A stretch of DNA of 64,000 nt, from the NCBI GenBank assembly GCA_946811185.2, contig OX328096.1:22261881-22325880 (forward strand). Reading direction: 5' to 3'. The translations under genes were made by a program, and so were the position numbers. Within the stretch, counting starts at the first letter, position 1; each line of letters starts with the position of its first letter. This DNA is from Hippopus hippopus (taxonomy: Eukaryota > Mollusca > Bivalvia > Cardiida > Cardiidae). A model generated the notes under the pieces. It worked only from the letters and a program-made list of their open reading frames with translations. It ran no database searches and had not been told where the DNA came from. Positions 22,031 to 33,566 of this stretch are shown here, piece after piece.

Positions 22031-22220
22031 CATCTAAACCTTTACCAGACAAAAAAACAACATTTTGAAATCATTGGCACATTAAATGTGGCTCAAATGA
22101 CAGCGTTTGCATAGAAAGGATAGAAAACATTGCAGGAAAAGTAAAAAAAAATGCTGGTGACCACAAATTGATTGTACCAAGCGTTCCCTCCCCCTCACAA
22201 TGTTTTTTAATGTGGTTTGC
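22031..22220 (-). mobile_element. T1 relic upstream of PIGQ
   Basis: CTAAACCTTTACCAGACAAA start about 60 bp upstream of the PIGQ ATG, with a degraded core. A second relic is at 22541-22690. If the PIGQ 5' UTR extends here, it would include T1 sequence. Confidence 0.6.
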
Positions 22221-22694
22221 TGTAAGATAAACAAGACCACCTCATGCCCTCATTACAAGTTCTGCTACAGTTAATTTTGGGCATGTTTGATTTCAAGCAA
22301 CAGCTCTACTTAATATGCCAAAGAAATTTTGAGACTTACATGCCTAAGGGATTGCCATTTTGATAGAATGACAACTAGCCTAAATTTGAAGCAAATAGCT
22401 TTAGTACACTATACACAGAGATATCAGAAAATACCAAAAGTTTTGCATGATGAAGCAGACAACTACAGGACTATGATAGACATTTTCTTCAGAAATATCC
22501 TGGCTGAAAATGTCCTCTCTAGACAGTAATTGGCCTAATCTTTCAAAGCCTTACCAGATTACAAATTAAATTTGATTCCAATAACAATTTGGTCTCTAAA
22601 AGGGTGGAAAAAATTGTGGAAAAAGGAGAAAATGCTGGTTATCAGCATACTCTCCTTCCATTGATGTTTTCAATAGTCCTCTATTTCACAGTCT

Positions 22695-23550
22695 TAAAAA
22701 GGAATTTGTCTGCACAGTTAGTGGGATTGTCCACCAAGAAAAGTGCTTACGATTCATTCTACAGATACAGACCCAAAAAGGCATGGGGATTTGGACCTAT
22801 AGGTCATGTCTTCAAACATCTTTTTTGTGTTTTGTTTGTCAAGGTAATGTGAAAGTGAAATATTTTCGTTAATTTAGCATATATGGCTATGTTTCGGCAA
22901 TGGACGCCACATCTGTAGTAAAGTACAGACAGATGTGTTACAAGACATACTTGTTTGACATCCATAGTACAAGAAATCATTAACTGTAAGAAATGTCAAG
23001 TCAAACAATACATTGACAAGTTAAATACATTTCAAGCAACAGGAATCGCCAAAATGAAACGGTGTTGTATTCAATTCATGCAGATCCCAATTTTTTCTTT
23101 AACTAGTATATTTTCTGTTCAAGTTTTCACGTATATCATAATAAAGCACTTAAAAGCAATATTTTATTCAAAATAGTAAAATAAGACCTTTAATTTTGTA
23201 CTGTAATTGGTACTCTTAAGTTTCTAAAAGAACATGTAGTAGTAATCCATGCAAATGTCCAACGGTTAAAATGTAACATATCTGTCGTTATATAAAGGTC
23301 ACTCTTGTTACTTATAAATATAATAAAATATACAAAGTAAACGTGATCTAGAGGTAATGTAACACAAGACAAGCTTTGCTTTTATCAAAAAGTATATTGA
23401 AGAAATCCAAGTCTGTGTTCTATCTAATATCTGAAGTGGGGTTTGAGCGGGTTGGTTGGAGTTTAATCCCACCATGATCATCTGTCATCATATGGTAATT
23501 ATCATACCCTAGTTACTTTGTTACTTTTTGACTGGTCGCCTCTGGGTACA
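22695..23550. other. Intergenic stretch, no feature recognised
   Basis: Between PIGQ and the duplicated segment. Only a short hairpin CACATCTGT ... ACAGATGTG (about 22907-22938) stands out. Confidence 0.6.
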
Positions 23551-23554
23551 GAGA

Positions 23555-24085
23555 CGATCAAAACAAAATCAGTTGAAAGCTCCGCACAGATTTTGTGTGC
23601 AAGTTTGAACTCTTATAATTTCGCAAATAGAGCACAAAACTAGGATTTAAACATACCTGTTGCTTGCTTATTTAATAATCCTTCGTTTGAAATACAAATA
23701 TTTTCAATTTAAACCCTGAACATAAGAGAAAACAGTGCATTTCATCTGTTAGTCGAGTTGTTTACGTTCCCGAAAACACTCAAAACCGCCGCCACGCACG
23801 ATAAATTTCTTCAGTGTTTTTTCCAAGATTTACAAGTTATAAATGACTTCTACAAGCTCTTAAGGTGATGAAAGGTTTAATAATTTGTCTTTGGTCATGT
23901 TAGTTACTTAAATTTAATTGCATTTCGCTGCAATACAGATTAAACTGACGAAACAGAAAGGCAGTATAGTGCTCTATCTTTGCTACCGGGAAATTTACGA
24001 TGGACTTGAGACGGTACAATGCACAATAAATGTTCAAATATGAAAAAAAAAAATCACCGTAGCGTCTCTTTATTGAGACTACATC
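23555..24085 (+). repeat. Diverged duplicated segment, T1-free copy
   Basis: Aligns over its length with 25045-26050 once two T1 copies are removed. Shared anchors: AATACAAATATTTTCAATT, TATAAATGACTTCTA, ATGGA(C/T)TTGAGA and GCACAATAAATGT. It carries a single TTAA where its partner has a T1. Nature unknown; no coding signal. Confidence 0.82.
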
Positions 24086-24190
24086 ATACCCATGTTTTTC
24101 TTGCTTTCTTTCACCAGAACTCGTACATCATTTAATATAATTATACATAAAAATAAATAGATTGCATTAGTACATAGCCGACGCATTTTT

Positions 24191-24208
24191 GTGAGTGTGT
24201 GTGTGTGT
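24191..24208. repeat. (GT)n microsatellite
   Basis: Short GT run with one interruption, in otherwise unassigned sequence (24090-24880) where I see no gene. Confidence 0.8.
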
Positions 24209-24879
24209 CTTTGGGACGGTATCTGGAGAATGAATGTTACGATTTCTACAGGGAACGAATTCACAATAATCACGAAAACACATGACATCTCTATCCCCGG
24301 TTTCTGTAAGCTCCTTTGATGCAATCTGAGATAAATGATAACATGAAAATTGTTTTCTTACTATAAACTTACAAGTTGGTCATACTAAAATAGGTATTCA
24401 GTCCTAAAGTTCATAAATCATTAGAAGAGTAGGCTCCGTTGAATATCCGAAAGGTTGCGATATTTTCTCCCCATCATAGTTGTTGTTGTTTGTGCGTGGT
24501 TACCGACACAATCACATCGGCTGGAGTTGACTGGTATGTAGAAAGGTCTACGTGGAATATTACTAGTGTGATGTTTGAATATCTTTAACCTAAGTGGTAT
24601 GGTTACATGAATATGTAGCATCCCAACTGTGTCAACGACTTTCCAACTGAAAATGTTGTCTGGGAGCTGATGGAAACAAAAGTTTTAAGAAATCGTATTT
24701 TTCGTACCATGAACTTTTCGAGTCATGACTGATTAAATATTTTCAGATGAATAGATGAGCAGTTGTTCAGGTTTGGGTATTGTAAAGGAATCTTCAAGAA
24801 GTACAAATTTATAAAGCGACACTTTTTATCTTGTCGAAATAATGAATATTTTTACAAGATTCCTTTGTGGCTTAGTGGT

Positions 24880-24990
24880 TTAGTTAGATTTGCAGGCAAC
24901 GTAAAGTGAAAATCAGACTGCTTTTGTGCACATTTTGCATCTGATCTTGGATCCATACTGTCCTTCTTTTTTTTTGGTCCACTTTTTGTG
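24880..24990. repeat. T2 core fragment
   Basis: Diverged core with ATCAGACTGC and GCATCTGATCTTGGATC; the ends are not recognisable. Confidence 0.55.
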
Positions 24991-25260
24991 AAATGTACTA
25001 GCAAGAACTAGTACAGGTAAATTACTGAATTTGACTTAGTTTTCTGATGGGTTGCATTCGGGTAAAGAGATGTTTCGGATTGAAAAAAAAAAATAGTTAA
25101 AATTTCCACACAGGCTTTGTGCACAAGTTTAAAATCTCATGTTTTCACAAATTGACCACAAAACTAGAATTCGAACACGACTGTTGCATACATATTCAGT
25201 AATCCTTTATTTAAAATACAAATATTTTCAATTCAAAAGCTAAACGTTTGAAAAAACAGT

Positions 25261-25489
25261 TTAACTCTTTACCACACGAGAAAATTTTAGACTGGTCCAA
25301 ATTGAAAGCATTTGTAGACGACAAAATAAAGGTGACTGAAAAATTAAAATTTGGTTTGGGAAGAGTAGAAAACACTGTGGGAAAAGGAGAAAATGCTGGT
25401 TACCAGCATTTTCTCCTTTTCCCACAATGTTTTCCAAAGGCTTCTTTCTCAGGGGCGTCAAAAGTAGGGATTGTCTGGTAATGGGTTAG
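25261..25489 (-). mobile_element. T1 MITE inside the duplicated segment
   Basis: TTAACTCTTTACCACACGAG start, full 61-bp palindrome, GGTAATGGGTTAG end. Confidence 0.9.
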
Positions 25490-25692
25490 TTAATCTTTTA
25501 CTTAAGATATTTACCTTCCCCAAAATAGACACAAAATGGCAGCCAAACATGACAAATTTCACTACTTTTTTCAAGATTTACTCATTATAAATGACTTCTA
25601 ACGGCGCTTTCGGTAATGAAATGCTCTTAATATTTGTTGTTGGTCATGTGTTGCACTAAGTAAGGATTAATTGCATTTATCTGTTATACATA

Positions 25693-25921
25693 TTAACCCT
25701 TTACCACACAATGACGCCTTTTGACGCCCCTAAAAAAGAGGCCTTTTGAAAACATTGTGGGAAAAGGAGAAAATGCTGGTAACCAGCATTTTCTCCTTTT
25801 CCCACAAAATTTTCTACCCTATCAAAGAAAAATTGCGTCATTTGAGCCACTATGAAATTGTCGTCTGCAAATGCTTTCAATTTGGATAGGTCTTAAATTC
25901 TGCCGTGTGGTAAAGGGTTAA
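25693..25921 (+). mobile_element. T1 MITE, reference copy with an identifiable empty site
   Basis: 229 bp with TTAA at both ends: TTAACCCTTTACCACACAA ... GTGTGGTAAAGGGTTAA. Core AACATTGTGGGAAAAGGAG ... CTCCTTTTCCCACAA. The paralogous segment reads CAGATTAAACTGA at the same place, with one TTAA. Confidence 0.93.
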
Positions 25922-26407
25922 GGTGATGAAACATAAAGTCAGTACAGCACTGTAGAGTTACTACCCAAAAATTCACAATGGATTTGAGATGATGCACAAT
26001 AAATGTCCATATGTGACAAGAAATATTGTAAACATCTTTTTATTGTGACTACGGCAAGAACATTCTTGACATTGTATGGTTTTGGTGTTTTTTTCCGGAT
26101 TGAAAAAGTATTTTTGATTTATTTAGTGCAATATATTGATCCACATTAAATATGGTGAAATTAGTGAATATTTGGATTGAAGTGAATTTTTCATGCAATT
26201 TTTTATCATCTAAATCTATGTTTGATCCAGACAAGCAGTGCTGGAAGCCGATTATCGGTAGGTAAGGTACTTCATTGCTCTAGCTTTGCACTGATAAAAC
26301 GCAGAAAATACGGACAAGATCAGCTGAAGCTTGTATGCTTGTTCATGTGGGAAGCAACCATGCCAAAAATAGCATGGCTGTCTTGGAAAGAAGCCTGTGC
26401 CATTTTA

Positions 26408-26634
26408 AAACTCTTTACCAAATGACAAATTTATAGACCTCAACTAAATTGAGAGCATTTCCAGATGACAAATTAAATGTAGCTCATATGATGATTTCTG
26501 TCTTCGATTGGTAAGAAAACATTGTGGGAAAAGGAGAAGATGCTCATTACCAGCATTTTTTCCTTTTTCCACAATGTTTTCAAAAGCCTTTCTCCCTGGG
26601 TTGTTAACACTTGGAAATCTGTGGTAAAGAGTTA
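26408..26634 (-). mobile_element. T1 MITE
   Basis: ACTCTTTACCAAATGACAAA start, complete but mismatched palindrome, GGTAAAGAGTTA end. Confidence 0.78.
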
Positions 26635-27076
26635 CGAAAGCAATCGGTTTTACACATCATAACCTGTCTATCTAGTGATATACTTGTACTATGGTTGTGA
26701 TGTCTGCTTTACTGGCTGAAGCACAACGGCTAGAGCAATTTCTCTGTAAGTGATGGGTTCGAGGTTGCAGTCCAATTCTGGCCACACTTATTCTTCTTGG
26801 AAATTACTCCAGTGATATTAGTAGTGGTTGTTAGGAATCCTGGTCTAAATAGCCAAGTAAAATAGCTCCTGAAAGTTAGAAAAAGAAGGAATTTGGTGTT
26901 ATTAAGTGGTGCTGATTAATGATCAGAGTAGCTCATTATTAGTTAGAGTACTCACCAGGTGTTAGTGAGGTTTCCTCGCTTCAAGTCTTTGTACTGGCAG
27001 TACTTTCCCCTTTGAAGTAACAGAGACAAATTTATGAATTTTATGCACTGGTTATATTTGAACCTGTTATGTAATG

Positions 27077-28865
27077 CAGGGCCCGCGCTGCCGTTCGCCA
27101 TTTTCGCCAAATGCGAAAATTCTGAACAAGTGGCGAATATTTTCTTTAACTGGCGAAAATAAGCGGCGAATGTTTTTTTTTTTTATAGGCAATTCTTCAG
27201 TTTTTGTCTCAACTCACGAGACAAGTGGAGAAAGGGTGAAGCAGGGAATAAGCTACAGGGCGACGTGGACGAAGAAGTCACCTTCAATGGCTCAACTTTG
27301 CCTCGTCAAGCTTGCACGGCGAAAAAACTTCGCCTTAAAAAAAAAAAATTCCCGACCTGGCTATATTCATGAAATATTGGCTATCTAAGACAAAGGGTGA
27401 CGCCAGTTATCCTTTATCAACTTTGTAAATTTAGACAGGACAGAAGAGTGTTATGATCCACATCTGTTACTAACTCGCTAAATCCACCCCTTTATCCCAC
27501 GAAAACCTGTCTTTTTTTCCACAGGTAAAGCCTCTGCTTATTTGTTTAAATGACGTCAGACGATCAGTACCGATTCTCAATACATGAATAGTCGTAAAAT
27601 AAAGCAGAATTACCTCTTCTTACTGCTGGAGATATTCTTTACAAATATTTTTTTAATAAATTACAATGATGGATGGTAAACCAAAGGATTAAAAAATCTT
27701 GAAAACAATCATTTGCCTTCCTCACATCGGCAGCTCAAGCAAAATCTGCAGTGCAGTGTTCTATTTATAGCATTCTATTTTTAGAATACACTACACCTTT
27801 TCCTTCCTATCAGCTGTTTTATTGACTATATAGATTACATCTCTGTAAACCTTGTTAAGTTTAATTCTTTTAAATTTTACCAAGTCCTAGTTATGTTTTT
27901 GAATCAAGGTTGTGGTTGGTCCTCATTACAGCCGTGAAGAAGTTTTTTTTTTCTTTTCTCATCACTCTGGACATTATTTGTAATCTGATGAGAAATGTCA
28001 GGGTTTCAAGTAAAGTGTGACTCTGCATCAACAGGGTCATAAACTACAAGGCAATCAAAACCCAATGGTCAGATAATGTTCTTTTGAGTCAACAAGTAGA
28101 TAAAAATCCTTCTCATTTTTTTCTTTGATAAGCAAATCATATCCAAAAGTGATAGTAAGATTCAACAGTTTTTCACTCAGGCATACAGAAATTCTTTCAT
28201 CACATACTATAATTTCTCCTGTAAAGTTCATGGAAGAAATACTGTCTACTTGCAGCACAAGTCTGCTTCTAGATTCAAACAGAATTTAACTACATTGTGT
28301 TTTTACCATGGGTTTTTTTTGTTTGTTTTATCAACCCACACAATGCCAACTTTTTAAGAACCTCAATAAAGGAGACTTATGAAAACATTGTGAGAAAAGA
28401 AAAAAATGCTGGTAACCAGCATTTTCTCCTTTTCAAATAATGTTTTCTATCCTATCACAGACAATCTTCCACTATTTCGGCAACATTTAAAATTGATGTC
28501 TGTATATGCTTTGGATTTGGATGTGTCTAAAATTGTGTCATGTGCTAAAGGATTAAATCCCCATCATGTAATTTTCATCATTCATGTTTCCATGTTTGTA
28601 CAAATGAATTAAAATTGAAAAAAAAAAAACCTTGTTCTCTCTGTCTGATACCTGAACGGAATAAAGGGGGATAAATGGTGGTAAAAAGGAAAGTAGCGAA
28701 AAAGTAGAAAGAAATGGCTCATAAATTAAGAAAAGTGGCGAAAGAAATGGTAATAAAATGGGAAATGTGGCGAAAAAAATGGCTCATAAATAAAAAAAGT
28801 GGCAAAAAGTTTTTTAAATTGGCGAAAATAGTGGCGAAAGAAAAAAAAAGCCAGAGCAGGCCCTG
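27077..28865. mobile_element. hAT-like non-autonomous element upstream of the transporter gene
   Basis: Inverted ends CAGGGCCCGCGCTG and (reverse complement of the right end) CAGGGCCTGCTCTG. Both subterminal regions are packed with GTGGCGAA / TTCGCCA motifs, as in hAT elements. GTAATG flanks both sides, though a clean 8-bp duplication is not seen. No transposase is evident; one T1 (28330-28556) lies inside. A relic of the same kind is at 51950-52035. Confidence 0.65.
28330..28556 (+). mobile_element. T1 MITE inside the hAT-like element
   Basis: A-end first, GCTGGTAACCAGC core, right end GGATTAA. Confidence 0.75.
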
Positions 28866-28924
28866 GTAATGGTAATGGTAAAATAGTTTCTTAATCATAA
28901 TGTACAGAATTTTTTTTTTTTTCA

Positions 28925-29460
28925 GAGGAAAGAGATATCACTGACGGAAGGACATGATCCCTTAACGCTAGTTTGAGAAACTACTGAACCAAGAATCATG
29001 GTGCTACACAACATTACTATGATGCAGCATCTCATTGGAGAGAACTTAAAATCTGTCTTGGCAACAGTACTGTATGGTGCATGCTCTGTCTGTATTGTCA
29101 TTGTGAACAAGATGCTTATGACTTCGTACGAGTTTGACTTTCCTGTGTTTATAATGACTTCACAGATGTTGTTCACAGTTTTGTTACTTGAAACACTGAA
29201 GGCTTGTGGATATGTAGCCATGCCTACCTACAGCTTTGAAAGAGCTAAGGATTTTGCTCTGGCATCCATGTTTTATGGGATAAATTCAGTACTTGCCCTC
29301 AGTGCTTTAAACCGTATGAATATTGCGCTGTATGGGGTCATGAAAAGATGTGTTCCAGTTGTGACGATGATTCTCTCTGTTATTATTTTACGCAAAGGGT
29401 GGCCCTCAAAGATGACTATATGTTCAGTTTTTTTGCTGACTATTGGATGTATTATAGCTG
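28925..29460 (+). CDS. SLC35D-like exon with start codon and partial 5' UTR
   Basis: A T-rich tract ending TTTCAG at 28924 looks like a 3' splice site, so 28925-28997 is probably 5' UTR spliced to an unseen upstream exon. Coding runs from 28998 to the donor at 29461 (GCTG/GTATGT). It encodes residues 1-154. Confidence 0.8.
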
Positions 29461-30442
29461 GTATGTTTTTATAATTGATTCAGTAAACATGAGTCTTCCC
29501 TACTTTAGTTTGAATATTCATTTTACAATGATTATAAAACAACTTCTTACAACTTATATAAATCACTCTTGATGATTGTCTTGAAAGACTTAATGCAATT
29601 ATTGTTGTACAAAGTGTATTTAATGTCATTATTATACCCCCCGCAAAACGAATGTTTTTGGGGGTATACTGGAATCAGCCTGTCTTTCCGTTTGTCCGTC
29701 TGTGCGTTCGTCCGTGTGTCCATCTGTGTACAAATAATCGCCTGTTTCTGTCAAAGCGCTGGCGGCGGTATTAAGTCACATTCAGTGACAGCTCTAGTCT
29801 TGTATCGTTATTTTTTATCTATTTTCAGGGTATGGAGATCTGAAGTTTAATCTTTATGGTTATATGTGTGGAGCATTTAGTAATCTCACACAGGCTGTTT
29901 ACCTTCTTCTAGTCCAACAGTCTGTCCATGGCAAGTTATCAACCGTTGAATCTCTACAACTCAATTCGTATAACACTTTACCATTCCTTGCAGTATTTTG
30001 TATAGTTAAGGGAGAATTGTCTCAAATCATACAATTTCGCAATTTTACAGACATATCTTTTATTGTGATATATTTATTTACTGTGTCACTGGGATGTTTA
30101 TTGAACTATTCATTATTTTTATGTACGCAGTATACTTCAGCATTGACAACCAGTGTGGTGGGTGGGGTAAAAGCGATTGTACAAACTGTTGTAGGACTCT
30201 TCACTTTTGGGGGTGTGAGTCACAATCTAGCAACCTATGTTGGTGTATCGACTAGTATATGTGGAGGGATTGGGTATATTGTAGCAAAACACCTTGATAG
30301 TTATAGCAAGACAAGCATTAGCCAACATGCTGATCATGCAACGAAAAACAGTCCAGTGACAAATGGCCATATATCAAATGGTGATGTGGTTAATTCGCCA
30401 GAAAGCGTGGTAATAAAGATAGATAATGATTCAAAAAGATGA
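28998..30442 (+). CDS. SLC35D-type nucleotide-sugar transporter (SLC35D3-like), two coding exons
   Basis: Drug/metabolite-superfamily carrier of the triose-phosphate-translocator group; family members exchange nucleotide sugars across Golgi or ER membranes. Coding exons 28998-29460 and 29829-30442 join at G/GTATGT ... TTTCAG/GG to give 358 residues. About ten hydrophobic segments fill residues 15-310, followed by a hydrophilic tail of about 47 residues rich in Asn and Ser. Diagnostic blocks: VLYGACSVCIVIVNK (N-terminal VNK motif), MKRCVPVVTMILSV (resembling the KRCLPLVTM block I recall from SLC35D3 more than that of SLC35D1/D2), and TSALTTSVVGGVKAI (the SALTT-VG-K motif of the C-terminal repeat). 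The ATG at 28998 is the first in frame after a probable 3' splice site at 28924; ATGs at 29019 and 29022 are alternatives. The intron holds a hairpin-ended repeat. Substrate cannot be read from sequence; SLC35D3 itself is poorly defined biochemically. Confidence 0.9.
29634..29815 (-). mobile_element. Hairpin-ended element (GGGGGTATA type) in the transporter intron
   Basis: Starts TATACCCCC with the stem CAAAACGAATGTTTTTGGGGG, has a degenerate TCCGTCTG microsatellite, and ends TCACATTCAGTGACAGCTCTAG. The same family lies in the opposite orientation at 57000-57305. Confidence 0.75.
29829..30442 (+). CDS. SLC35D-like terminal coding exon
   Basis: Acceptor TATTTTCAG; the exon opens with GG completing a Gly codon, then YGDLKFNLYGYM. 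Stop TGA at 30440-30442. It encodes residues 155-358, with the C-terminal translocator repeat and the Asn/Ser-rich tail. Confidence 0.9.
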
Positions 30443-30756
30443 TATCAGAAATTAATTGACCCTTAGATCCATAGACTTTTGCACAAACAAGTTTGTTTGA
30501 AAGTGAAATCTCTTGTGCTGAATTACATATAAATACAAGATCTTCTTCGTCTCAATAAGGCCTAAAATATCCGACTGTTTGATCCTGTTATTTTCTGTGA
30601 CTTTACCCTTTACTAAACAATCTCACATTGTAATGACCATTTGGAGGAGGCTTTTATAAATATACATGTAGTATATCGGTCTATCCCACAGATAGGTGTT
30701 AATGTGTAGCTTGTGTTTGTTTAAGGGGACACATAATTGTACTGCCTTGCTATAGA

Positions 30757-31065
30757 GCTGGCTTTTGTAGCAACGTGGTAGAGCATAAAATTACCTTAGG
30801 ACCTAGAGGTCCTGGGTTCAATCCTCGCGTTGGAAGGTTATACATCAGAACTATTGAATTGGTGCCCACCGTAAAAGAAAAATCACTTTGTTGAAAAATA
30901 GAAGGATTTTGAAAGAATTTTCATAATAACCTGTGTTTGTATAAGAGGATACTTTTATTGCCTTGCTATAGAGCCAGCTTTTGTAATGGCATGGTAGAGT
31001 TCTGAACTTGGGACCAAGAGGTCCTGGGATCAATCCAGGCCTCGAGAGGTTATTTGTTAAGCTGT
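30757..31065 (+). repeat. Two tRNA-headed SINE fragments in tandem
   Basis: At 30770 and 30965: GTGGTAGAGCATAAAATT and GGTCCTGGGTTCAATCC resemble Pol III A and B boxes. The bodies are short and diverged. Confidence 0.55.
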
Positions 31066-31493
31066 TACATAGATAGCCGGGTTAAATAAGAATGTTAGAA
31101 AAGAAGAAAATACTGGTAAGTAGTATTTTCTCCTTTTCCCACTACATTTTCTTATTCTTCAAAGACAAATGCAATTATTTGAGCATCATTTATATTTGTC
31201 TTCTGTAAGTTTTTTTGGTGTGGACTAGTCTAAAATTTTGTTGTCTGATAAAGAGATAGAGCTACAGCTGTACATAGTAATGAAACACAACTAGTGAGGC
31301 AAGTATTACCAACTCTCCATTTACAATCAAAAGCTTATTCTGTACACCTACACAAGTACAAACATTTTGTTCAATAAATCAAAAACAACGCAAAATCTGT
31401 TAGAAATTTAATGGAATATTATTGGCAGAAATATTCCTAATTTATACAATGCTCTATTTCTAATGAGTACCTACAACATAGGTTTCAGTCAAT

Positions 31494-31674
31494 CCTTCAC
31501 CAAACATTGAATTTGGAAATTGATATGAATGTGCTTTATTTCCCTGATAGGGTAGAAAACATTGAGGGAAAAAGGGGAGATGCTGGTAACTAGCATTTTC
31601 TCCTTTTCCCAAAATGTTTTCAAGAGCTGCCTTTCTCAGGTTGTTGAAAATCATGACTGTGTGGTAGGGTGTAA
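31494..31674 (-). mobile_element. T1 MITE, truncated, joined to a second copy
   Basis: Truncated left end, palindromic core, joined at GTGTAACCC (31672) to a second copy running to about 31828. A weaker relic lies at 31075-31255. Confidence 0.7.
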
Positions 31675-31850
31675 CCCTTTGCCAGACAATCCCAAGTTTA
31701 AGACAGAAAACATTGTGGGAAAAGGAGAAAATGCTGGTTACCGACATTTTCTCCTTTTCCCACCATGTTTCCAAAAGTCTCCTTCCTTCCTCAGGGTTGT
31801 TAAAACTTGAGATTGTTTTGTGAAAAGTCAAATTTAGTTGCTTATTTATA

Positions 31851-32146
31851 TCATTATAGATAATAAATAACATTGTATAAATGAAAATATCACAGCTCCA
31901 TATCTTGTGCTTGCTAATAGTGTGCCCAAGTTGTATAAAATATCTAACCTGGTTAGTCTTTGGGACCTGTTCAGAGTAAACAAATTATGCTTATGGAATA
32001 AAAGAAAAATTGAGTCCGCCCTGGAATGGGGAATGCTGCATATTTCAAGATGAGTTAGCTATAGAAAACTGCTTGCCTAGCAAGCACAAGGTATGGAGCT
32101 GTGATATTTTCATCTATACAATGTTATTTAGTATCTATAATGATAT
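31851..32146. mobile_element. MITE with long inverted repeats
   Basis: Arms of about 65 bp match with few mismatches: left ATCACAGCTCCATATCTTGT and right CAAGGTATGGAGCTGTGAT, extending out to CATTATAGATA / TATCTATAATG. The roughly 165-bp middle is unique in the window. Confidence 0.8.
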
Positions 32147-32399
32147 ATGAATGAGCCATGCTCTGACAGAAAGGGGTTAAATGCATCTCCATGTAGACCT
32201 GTGGTAAATGGTTAAAAACTTGGGATTGTGTGGTGCACAGGGTTAGTCTTTGTCCAGGAGCTAGAAAATATACAATTCTACCTGCTACCTCATGTTACAA
32301 ATTGCATGTATCTATGAAATCTTAATGACAATCATATGAAATGAAGCAGAAAAACTGTACCTAGTACCTAGATCATGGGATTTCCTTTCAGCAATTGAA

Positions 32400-32632
32400 T
32401 TCAACCCTTTACCAAACAATCCTGAGTTATAACAACCCTGGGGAAGGAAAGAGACCTTTGAAAACATTGTGGGAAAAGGAGAAAATGCTTGCAACCAGCA
32501 TTTTCTCCTTTTCCCACGTTGTTTTCTATCCTGTCAGAGAACTTCTCTTCATTTGTTCCATTGTTGAAATTATTTTCTGCCCAGGCTTTCAATTCTGAAG
32601 AGTCTGAAATTCGGCAATTTGGATAGGGTTAA
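32400..32632 (+). mobile_element. T1 MITE
   Basis: CAACCCTTTACCAAACAATCC start, full palindrome (with GCTTGCAACCAGC centre), TTAA end at 32632. Confidence 0.82.
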
Positions 32633-32768
32633 GTTACAATGTATTACTAATGTAATGATAAAAACAATGTAAATGTAATATTAATGTAATAGGTGAATAC
32701 CATTACACAATATGATTTTATTGCTTTACTGAACAATCTTGACTTTATTACATTATGTCTTTTCCTTT

Positions 32769-33420
32769 TTTAGCTCCACTGGCCAAAGGCCAGCGGGCTT
32801 ATGTCATGGCCCGGTGTCCGTCGTGCGTGCGTGTGTTAACTTTTATTTCAAACATCTTCTCCGAAACTACCGATCCAGTTTTGATGAAACATCACAGAAA
32901 TTATCCTGCCATGGTCCTCTTCTGAATTGCTTGAAGGAATTTGATTCCTTCAAAAACTCTGGTTGCCATGGCAACAAAACTGAAAAAAATTGAAAATCTT
33001 TGAAAATCTTCTTGTCTGAAACCGTAAGGCCTAGGGCTACCAAATTTTGCATGTAGCTTTATCTACACCCCGGGGGTCACAAGTTCAACATTGGCTTATA
33101 TAGAGAAAACTTTAGAAATCTTCCTGTACCTAGCCATAAGGGCTAGGGCTACCAAATTTTGCATGTAGCTTTATCTAGTGAGCTTCTACCAAGAGCGTCC
33201 AAAATTGTAGCCATGGAGTCAAATTTGGCCCCGCCCTAGGGGGCACAAGGTTTTACATGGGCTTATATAGGGAAAACTTAAAAAATCTTCTTGTACTTAG
33301 CCATAAGACAGGGCTACCAAATTTTGCATGTAGCTTTATCTAGTGGGCCTTTACTAAGAGGGCCCAAGGTATAGCCCTGGGGTCAAGTTTGGCCCCACCC
33401 CAGGGGTCAAAAGTTTTAAT
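32769..33420 (-). mobile_element. Hairpin-ended element (HE) 5, truncated
   Basis: Opens TTAGCTCCACTGGCCAAAGG with the stem TGGCC/GGCCA, then CCGTCGTGCGTGCG and GTTGCCATGGCAAC, then about two and a half tandem units of about 180 bp (anchor TACCAAATTTTGCATGTAGC). The far end is missing, replaced by T1 sequence. Confidence 0.75.
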
Positions 33421-33566
33421 TTGTCATATGCAAACCCTACGAATTTGGACAAGTCTTGAATATTGTCATTTGGTATAGGGTTAATCCATCATCTGCTTCA
33501 AATTCATTTTGTTTTCTGCAAATACTTTGGATTTGGACAAGTCCAAAATTGTGTTGTTTGGTAGAG

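Larger units (their letters stand above)
25045..26050 (+). repeat. Diverged duplicated segment, copy with two T1 insertions
   Basis: Partner of 23555-24085. The extra length is the T1 copies at 25261-25489 and 25693-25921. Confidence 0.82.

Noticed and set aside
28055..28258. A 67-codon minus-strand frame with protein-like composition inside the hAT-like element
   Set aside because: It has no ATG and no recognisable transposase motif; too short to call.
29569..29850. A 93-codon plus-strand frame in the transporter intron
   Set aside because: It lies over the HE repeat and its microsatellite; the exon begins at 29829 in another frame.
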